Shown here piece by piece: positions 59,816 through 64,000 of a stretch of DNA of 64,000 bases. Each line of letters begins with the position of its first letter. Within the stretch, counting starts at the first letter, position 1. The notes under the pieces are model-generated. The model had not been told where the DNA came from and did not search any database. It was given only the letters and a program-made list of their open reading frames with translations. Where the stretch lies: assembly GCF_002940005.1 (NCBI RefSeq), contig NZ_MDEF01000005.1, one strand, 5' to 3'. Position numbers and translations under genes: made by a program. Origin of the DNA: Xanthomonas hortorum (lineage in GTDB: Bacteria; Pseudomonadota; Gammaproteobacteria; Xanthomonadales; Xanthomonadaceae).

Positions 59816-59863
59816 CCACTTCGCTGCGATACGTCACGGCAGCGGCGCTGCCGATTGATGCTC

Positions 59864-59897
59864 AGATGGCCCGCTTCCGCAAGGAGGCGGGCCATCT
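59864..59897. terminator. Hairpin between convergent genes
   Basis: AGATGGCCCGC (59864-59874) pairs perfectly with GCGGGCCATCT (59887-59897). No T-run on either side. Confidence 0.55.
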
Positions 59898-59933
59898 GCG
59901 TTATGAGGGATCTACAGCTGTGTTGTGGCTGTT

Positions 59934-60059
59934 TTAAAGCAGTTTTTCGAGATATTGCACGTGCCTGCTGAACGACAATTCGGTGGCATGCGCATTGTTG
60001 AGTGCAAGCAGTGCCGGATGATCGTGCAACTGCACCTCGCGCACCTGCGATGGACTCAT
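59934..60059 (-). pseudogene. GNAT acetyltransferase N-terminal remnant
   Basis: A 41-codon frame, MSPSQVREVQLHDHPALLALNNAHATELS and then FSRHVQYLEKLL-stop. The first 29 residues resemble the opening of GNAT-family acetyltransferases (VR..L.DHPALLALNNAHATELS). The acetyl-CoA domain is missing. Its ATG shares one base with the TGA of ddl, so it was probably translated after ddl. The hairpin at 59864 follows. It could be a real small protein, but truncation is more likely. Confidence 0.55.
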
Positions 60060-61162
60060 CAGCGCGCTTCCACCGCACTACGCAGCAGTTGATCGTCAGC
60101 GTGCCGTTGGAACGCCAGCTCGATCAACTGCGTGATCAAACTCCGATAGTCCAGCCCGCTTGCCTGCCATAGCTTGGGATACATGCTGATCCGGGTGAAA
60201 CCCGGCAGCGTGTTGACCTCGTTGATCACGATGCGGCCATCTGCGCAGAGAAACACGTCCACACGCGCCATGCCGGCGCAGTCCAGCGCCTGATAAGCCT
60301 GCACGGCGATCTGCTGGATGCGCTGCTGTGTCTGCACATCGATGTCGGCCGGAATCACGATCTCGGCGCCGTGTTCGCTGATGTACTTGGTCTGGTAAGA
60401 GTAAAACGCGTCATGCACCACTACTTCGCCGCATACGCTGGCCTGCGGCGTGGCATTGCCCAGTACGGCGCATTCGATCTCGCGCCCGGTCACCGCTGCT
60501 TCCACCAGCACCTTGTGGTCGTATGCCAACGCCAACGCGAGTGCGGCGGCAAACTCCTCCGCAGTGCGCACCTGGCTGACGCCGACCGATGAGCCTTGAT
60601 TGGCCGGTTTGACGAACAACGGCAAACCGAACTGCGCAACCAACGCATGCACGTCGGCGTGTGCGGCGGTGTGGCGGTTGAAACACACGAACGCCGCCAC
60701 CTCCATCCCGGCATCGCGCAGCACGCGTTTTGCCATGTCTTTGTCCATCGCCACTGCCGAGCCGAGCACGCCGGAGCCGACGAAGGGCAGATTTGCCATG
60801 CGCAACAACCCTTGCAGCGAGCCGTCCTCGCCCAGCGTGCCGTGCACGATCGGAAACACTACATCGATCTGCGCCAGCGCCTGCTCCGGCTGGGTCGGAC
60901 GCAATTGCTGCTGGTGCGCACCCGGCAGCAGCGCCACGCCGCGACCGCTGCGATGCAAGGCGATGCGCGCCGGGTCGTCGGCATTGAGCAGAAAACTGTC
61001 GGGGTCGTTGACGTGCCACTGGCCTTGCTTGTCGATGCCGATCAGCACCGGCTCGAAGCGCTGCGGATCGAGCGCATCCAGAATATTTCTCGCCGATTGC
61101 AGCGAGACCTCGTGTTCGGCCGATTTGCCGCCGAAGATGAGACCGACCCGGATCTTGCGCAT
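60059..61162 (-). CDS. ddl: D-alanine--D-alanine ligase
   Basis: A 367-residue DdlA/B-type ATP-grasp ligase that joins two D-alanines for peptidoglycan. Motifs are RVGLIFGGKSAEHEVSLQSARNILDAL, VVFPIVHGTLGEDGSLQGLLRMANLPFVGSGVLGSAVAMDKDMAKRVL, LFVKPANQGSSVGVSQ, and the metal-site NEVNTLPGFTRISMYPKLW. AGGAGC lies 7 bases before ATG 61162. At 367 residues it is DdlA-like in length. It is not in a division cluster. Confidence 0.95.
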   Translation of the reverse strand: MRKIRVGLIFGGKSAEHEVSLQSARNILDALDPQRFEPVLIGIDKQGQWHVNDPDSFLLNADDPARIALHRSGRGVALLPGAHQQQLRPTQPEQALAQIDVVFPIVHGTLGEDGSLQGLLRMANLPFVGSGVLGSAVAMDKDMAKRVLRDAGMEVAAFVCFNRHTAAHADVHALVAQFGLPLFVKPANQGSSVGVSQVRTAEEFAAALALALAYDHKVLVEAAVTGREIECAVLGNATPQASVCGEVVVHDAFYSYQTKYISEHGAEIVIPADIDVQTQQRIQQIAVQAYQALDCAGMARVDVFLCADGRIVINEVNTLPGFTRISMYPKLWQASGLDYRSLITQLIELAFQRHADDQLLRSAVEAR

Positions 61163-61356
61163 CGCCTGCTCCTGCCATCTGTTCAATGAGGTCGCCAGCA
61201 TGCCTGCGGCCGGCGCGCTGAAGGAAGTCCTCCACGACCGACGCAAGCGGCCTTGCCACCAAGGCGACCTGCAATGACCGCCGCGTCCGCCTCCGGCGTG
61301 CACTCGCCAGCTCACCATCAAGCAGTTGCGACATGCGGGGACGGTAGAATGGGCCC

Positions 61357-62001
61357 ATGCCCGGATCACTGCTCAACTCACTCAAGCCGCTCGCCGGCCA
61401 GGCCCTGCAAGCCGCGCTCAATCGCGCGCTGGCGCTGGACCCGGATACCCGCGACGCCCTGCTGCCGCTGGAAGGCCAACGCATCGCGCTGACCCTGGAA
61501 GCCCCCGCACTGGCCTTGCAGATCCGCGTGCACGAGCGCCGGCTGCTGGTCGGCCCGGTGGACCAAACGCAGGAGCCAGACCTCGCCGTGCGCAGCACCC
61601 TGGCCGGCCTGCTCGGCCAGCTGCCGTTTCTGGCCAATGCGCGCCGTAGCGGCGCCCCGGCGGGCCGGCTCAAGGTCTCCGGCGATGCCGAGCTGGCGCG
61701 CCAGCTGCAGCAATTGGCAGGGCGGTTCGATCCGGATTGGCAACTGCCGTTCGTGGCGGTGTTTGGCGACATCCTGGGCGTGCAGATCGCCGGCGCGGTG
61801 CGTGCAGCGCTGCAGCAGGCGCGCCGCAGTGCAGTGGATCTGGCGCATAGCGCGGCCGAATTCGTGACCGAAGAATCGCGCGATGTGGTGCCACGCGCCG
61901 AACTGGAAGCATTCCACGACGATGTCGACGAACTGCGCGACGACGTCGAACGTCTGGCCGCACGCGTCACCCGTCTGCGCGCTGTCGGAGGTGCGGCATG
62001 A
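61357..62001 (+). CDS. ubiJ: Ubiquinone biosynthesis accessory factor UbiJ
   Basis: A 214-residue protein with an N-terminal SCP2 lipid-binding domain (LPLEGQRIALTLEAPALALQIRVHERRLLVG, then DLAVRSTLAGLLGQL, then GRLKVSGDAELARQLQQLAGRFDPDW). A C-terminal helical tail follows (AELEAFHDDVDELRDDVERLAARV, a short coiled coil). UbiJ holds ubiquinone intermediates in the soluble Ubi complex. It overlaps ubiB by four bases (ATGA). ubiE is not in the window. Confidence 0.9.
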   Translation: MPGSLLNSLKPLAGQALQAALNRALALDPDTRDALLPLEGQRIALTLEAPALALQIRVHERRLLVGPVDQTQEPDLAVRSTLAGLLGQLPFLANARRSGAPAGRLKVSGDAELARQLQQLAGRFDPDWQLPFVAVFGDILGVQIAGAVRAALQQARRSAVDLAHSAAEFVTEESRDVVPRAELEAFHDDVDELRDDVERLAARVTRLRAVGGAA

Positions 62002-63671
62002 AGGCGCTGCTGCGGGCCAGCCGCATCGGCCGGGTGATCCTGCGCTATCGGCTGGACGTCTTGCTGCAAGGCACGCCGGCCGAGCGCTGGCTGCGCCTGG
62101 CCAAGCCATTCGTGCCGCGTGCCAGCGCCGAGATCGCCGCGCAATCGCGCGGTGCGCGCCTGCGCCTGGCGCTGCAGGAGTTAGGGCCGATCTTCGTCAA
62201 GTTCGGGCAGATCCTGTCCACCCGGCGCGACCTGATTCCGGCCGACGTGGCCGACGAACTGACCCTGCTGCAGGACCGGGTCAAGCCGTTCGACGGCGAA
62301 GCGGCGCGGCTGATCGTGGAGCGCGCCTTGGGCTTGCCGGTGAGCGTGGCATTTGCCGCCTTCGACACCGTGCCGCTGGCCTCGGCCTCGATCGCGCAGG
62401 TGCATGCGGCAACCTTGCCGCCGGACGCCAATGGCGTGCGCCGCGAAGTGGTGGTCAAGGTGCTGCGCCCGGACATCGAGCGCCAGATCGATGCCGATAT
62501 CGCCTTGCTGCATTCGTTGGCCACCCTGGTCGAGCGCACCCACCCGCGTGCGGACAAGATCCGCCCGCGCGAAGTGGTGGCCGAGATCGAAGCCACCTTG
62601 TCGGCCGAACTCGATCTGCAACGCGAAGGCGCCAACGCCAGCGTGCTGCGCCGCTTCTGGGAAGGCTCGGACGATCTGTACGTGCCCGAGGTGATCTGGT
62701 CGCACACCGCCGAGCGTGCGCTCACCCTGGAGCGCGTGTACGGCATTCCATCCGACGACATCGCCAAGCTCGATGCGGCCGGTATCGATCGCAAGGCGCT
62801 GGCGGCCAAGGGCGTGCGCGTGTTCTACACGCAGGTGTTCCGCGACAATTTCTTCCATGCCGATGCGCACGCCGGCAACATCTGGGTCGACAGTGATCCC
62901 GAGCGCCGGCTCAATCCGCGCTTCATCGCGCTGGATTTCGGCATCATGGGCCAGCTCTCGCAGGAAGATCAGTACTACCTGGCCGAGAACTTCATGGCGA
63001 TCTTCCACAAGGATTATCGCCGCATGGCCGAGTTGCACGTGGAGGCAGGCTGGATGCCGGACAACGTGCGCATCGACGAACTGGAAGCGGCCGCGCGCTC
63101 GGTGTGCGAGCCGTACTTCACCCGGCCATTGTCGGAGATTTCGCTGGCCGAAGTGCTGATCAAATTGTTCCGCGTCGCGCAGCGTTACGAATTGACGCTG
63201 CAGCCGCAGCTGATCCTGTTGCAGAAGACCTTGCTCAATATCGAAGGCGTCGGTCGCCAGCTGGATCCGAAACTGGATATCTGGGCGGTGGCGCGGCCGG
63301 TGCTCGAACGTATCCTGCGCGAGCGTTACAGCCCGCGCCGGGTGCTGGGCGAATTGCGCAAGCGGCTACCGGAAATCATGACGCATGCGCCGGACATGCC
63401 GCGCCTGGTGCACAGCTGGTTGAAGCAGCAGGTGGAAGGCCGCCATCAGCTCGATATCCGCTCGGCCGAGTTGCGCGCGCTGGATGTGAGCCTGCGCAAG
63501 TTGCAGACGCGCGTGGTCACCGCCATCACCGGCAGCGGCCTGCTGGTGGTCGCCGCTGTGCTGTATGGCCTGCACCCGAATGGTTGGTATCTGGGCACGG
63601 TGCCGGTGTGGAGCTGGGTCAGTGGCACAGCCGGCTCGGTGGCCTTGCTGATCGCCTGGCTGCGCCGCTGA
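61998..63671 (+). CDS. ubiB: Ubiquinone biosynthesis protein UbiB (atypical kinase/ATPase)
   Basis: A 557-residue UbiB/ADCK protein. The family motif KxGQ is in LGPIFVKFGQILSTRRDLIP. The A-rich nucleotide loop is LASASIAQVHAA. The catalytic ExD/HxxN region is FFHADAHAGNIWV with IALDFGIMGQL. Two C-terminal helices (VVTAITGSGLLVVAAVLYGL and TVPVWSWVSGTAGSVALLIAWL) anchor it in the inner membrane. It helps hand ubiquinone intermediates to the Ubi complex. Operon with ubiJ. Confidence 0.96.
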   Translation: MKALLRASRIGRVILRYRLDVLLQGTPAERWLRLAKPFVPRASAEIAAQSRGARLRLALQELGPIFVKFGQILSTRRDLIPADVADELTLLQDRVKPFDGEAARLIVERALGLPVSVAFAAFDTVPLASASIAQVHAATLPPDANGVRREVVVKVLRPDIERQIDADIALLHSLATLVERTHPRADKIRPREVVAEIEATLSAELDLQREGANASVLRRFWEGSDDLYVPEVIWSHTAERALTLERVYGIPSDDIAKLDAAGIDRKALAAKGVRVFYTQVFRDNFFHADAHAGNIWVDSDPERRLNPRFIALDFGIMGQLSQEDQYYLAENFMAIFHKDYRRMAELHVEAGWMPDNVRIDELEAAARSVCEPYFTRPLSEISLAEVLIKLFRVAQRYELTLQPQLILLQKTLLNIEGVGRQLDPKLDIWAVARPVLERILRERYSPRRVLGELRKRLPEIMTHAPDMPRLVHSWLKQQVEGRHQLDIRSAELRALDVSLRKLQTRVVTAITGSGLLVVAAVLYGLHPNGWYLGTVPVWSWVSGTAGSVALLIAWLRR

Positions 63672-64000
63672 TGCGAAACGCTGTGGCGCAGCGGTGTGCC
63701 ACAGCGCTTGCCGTTGAGGCGTCAAGACGCATTGGTCGGCTGGCGCCAGAGAGCGTGATTACATGCGCCATGGGCGGAAACCTCGTTGTGGCCCTGGAAG
63801 CTGGTGATCACTGCGCGGCTGGTCGTATGCAATCCATAAGCATCGGTTGGCGGAATGAAATAGGGCGCCGGATCTGCCGACGTGCGCTACATGTCTGCGC
63901 GCTGAGCGCGCGCGCCGGATCGGCCGTCCAAACGAAGACGTTAGCTGTTTGATCCCAGGCTTTGATGGTGCACTATTTTCCCTCGATTGGAAGGAAGCAC
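63672..64000. other. Intergenic end of window
   Basis: No gene is supported in these 329 bases. GGAAGGAAG at the very end (63990-63998) looks like a ribosome-binding site, so the next plus-strand gene probably starts just beyond the window. Confidence 0.4.

Overview
The window is GC-rich chromosomal DNA of a Xanthomonas species (Gammaproteobacteria, Lysobacteraceae). The evidence is an Ax21-type outer-membrane protein beginning AENLSYNFVEGDY after its signal peptide, a full oleABCD olefin set very like the characterised X. campestris one, a fused indolepyruvate ferredoxin oxidoreductase, and the yibN-secB-gpsA and hemD-hemX-hemY blocks. I found no rRNA or tRNA gene, CRISPR array, complete insertion sequence or prophage. 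The DNA is mostly housekeeping with a few odd islands.

Layout: 0-0.9 kb holds a hipBA toxin-antitoxin pair (hipA runs off the left edge) with a three-copy operator-like motif. 0.9-13.7 kb carries the oxidoreductase, exported TPR and transporter genes, ParA, SixA, YceI, a phospholipase D-like protein, a thioesterase preceded by two heptanucleotide arrays, a PlsC acyltransferase and a YheT hydrolase. 13.7-14.3 kb is an AT-richer islet. 14.3-19.2 kb has a large TPR protein, a PEBP protein, a META lipoprotein and uppP. 19.2-25.7 kb is the nitrogen-assimilation block glnA / glnK-amtB / ntrB-ntrC. Two NtrC-type sites and a sigma-54 promoter lie ahead of glnA, and another NtrC-type site touches the ntrB start codon.

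25.7-39 kb holds two tandem sodC lipoproteins, a thiolase, a gene broken by an in-frame TAG, the heme genes, a GT25 glycosyltransferase, yibN-secB-gpsA and ax21. 39.3-47.1 kb holds poxB, a histidine kinase and sigma-54 activator pair, a strong sigma-54 promoter, two paralogous proteins carrying four copies of one roughly 65-residue domain, and an MFS transporter. This is the best candidate for an undescribed regulated system. 47.2-60 kb holds trmL, small exported proteins and the ole genes, which are spread out by a Fic gene, a YkgJ gene, a frameshifted ToxR-like TPR regulator and a serine hydrolase. 60-63.7 kb has ddl, ubiJ and ubiB.

Working together: NtrB/NtrC and GlnK set glnA output, while AmtB imports ammonium. 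OleA, OleD, OleC and OleB convert two fatty acyl-CoAs into a long-chain cis-olefin. UppP and Ddl serve the cell wall, SecB serves export, GpsA and PlsC serve phospholipids, HemD serves tetrapyrroles, and UbiJ and UbiB serve ubiquinone, the electron acceptor used by PoxB. Two intergenic regions, near 5.7 and 56.7 kb, each carry a pair of oppositely oriented roughly 100-bp hairpin elements of one family whose stems show compensatory base changes.
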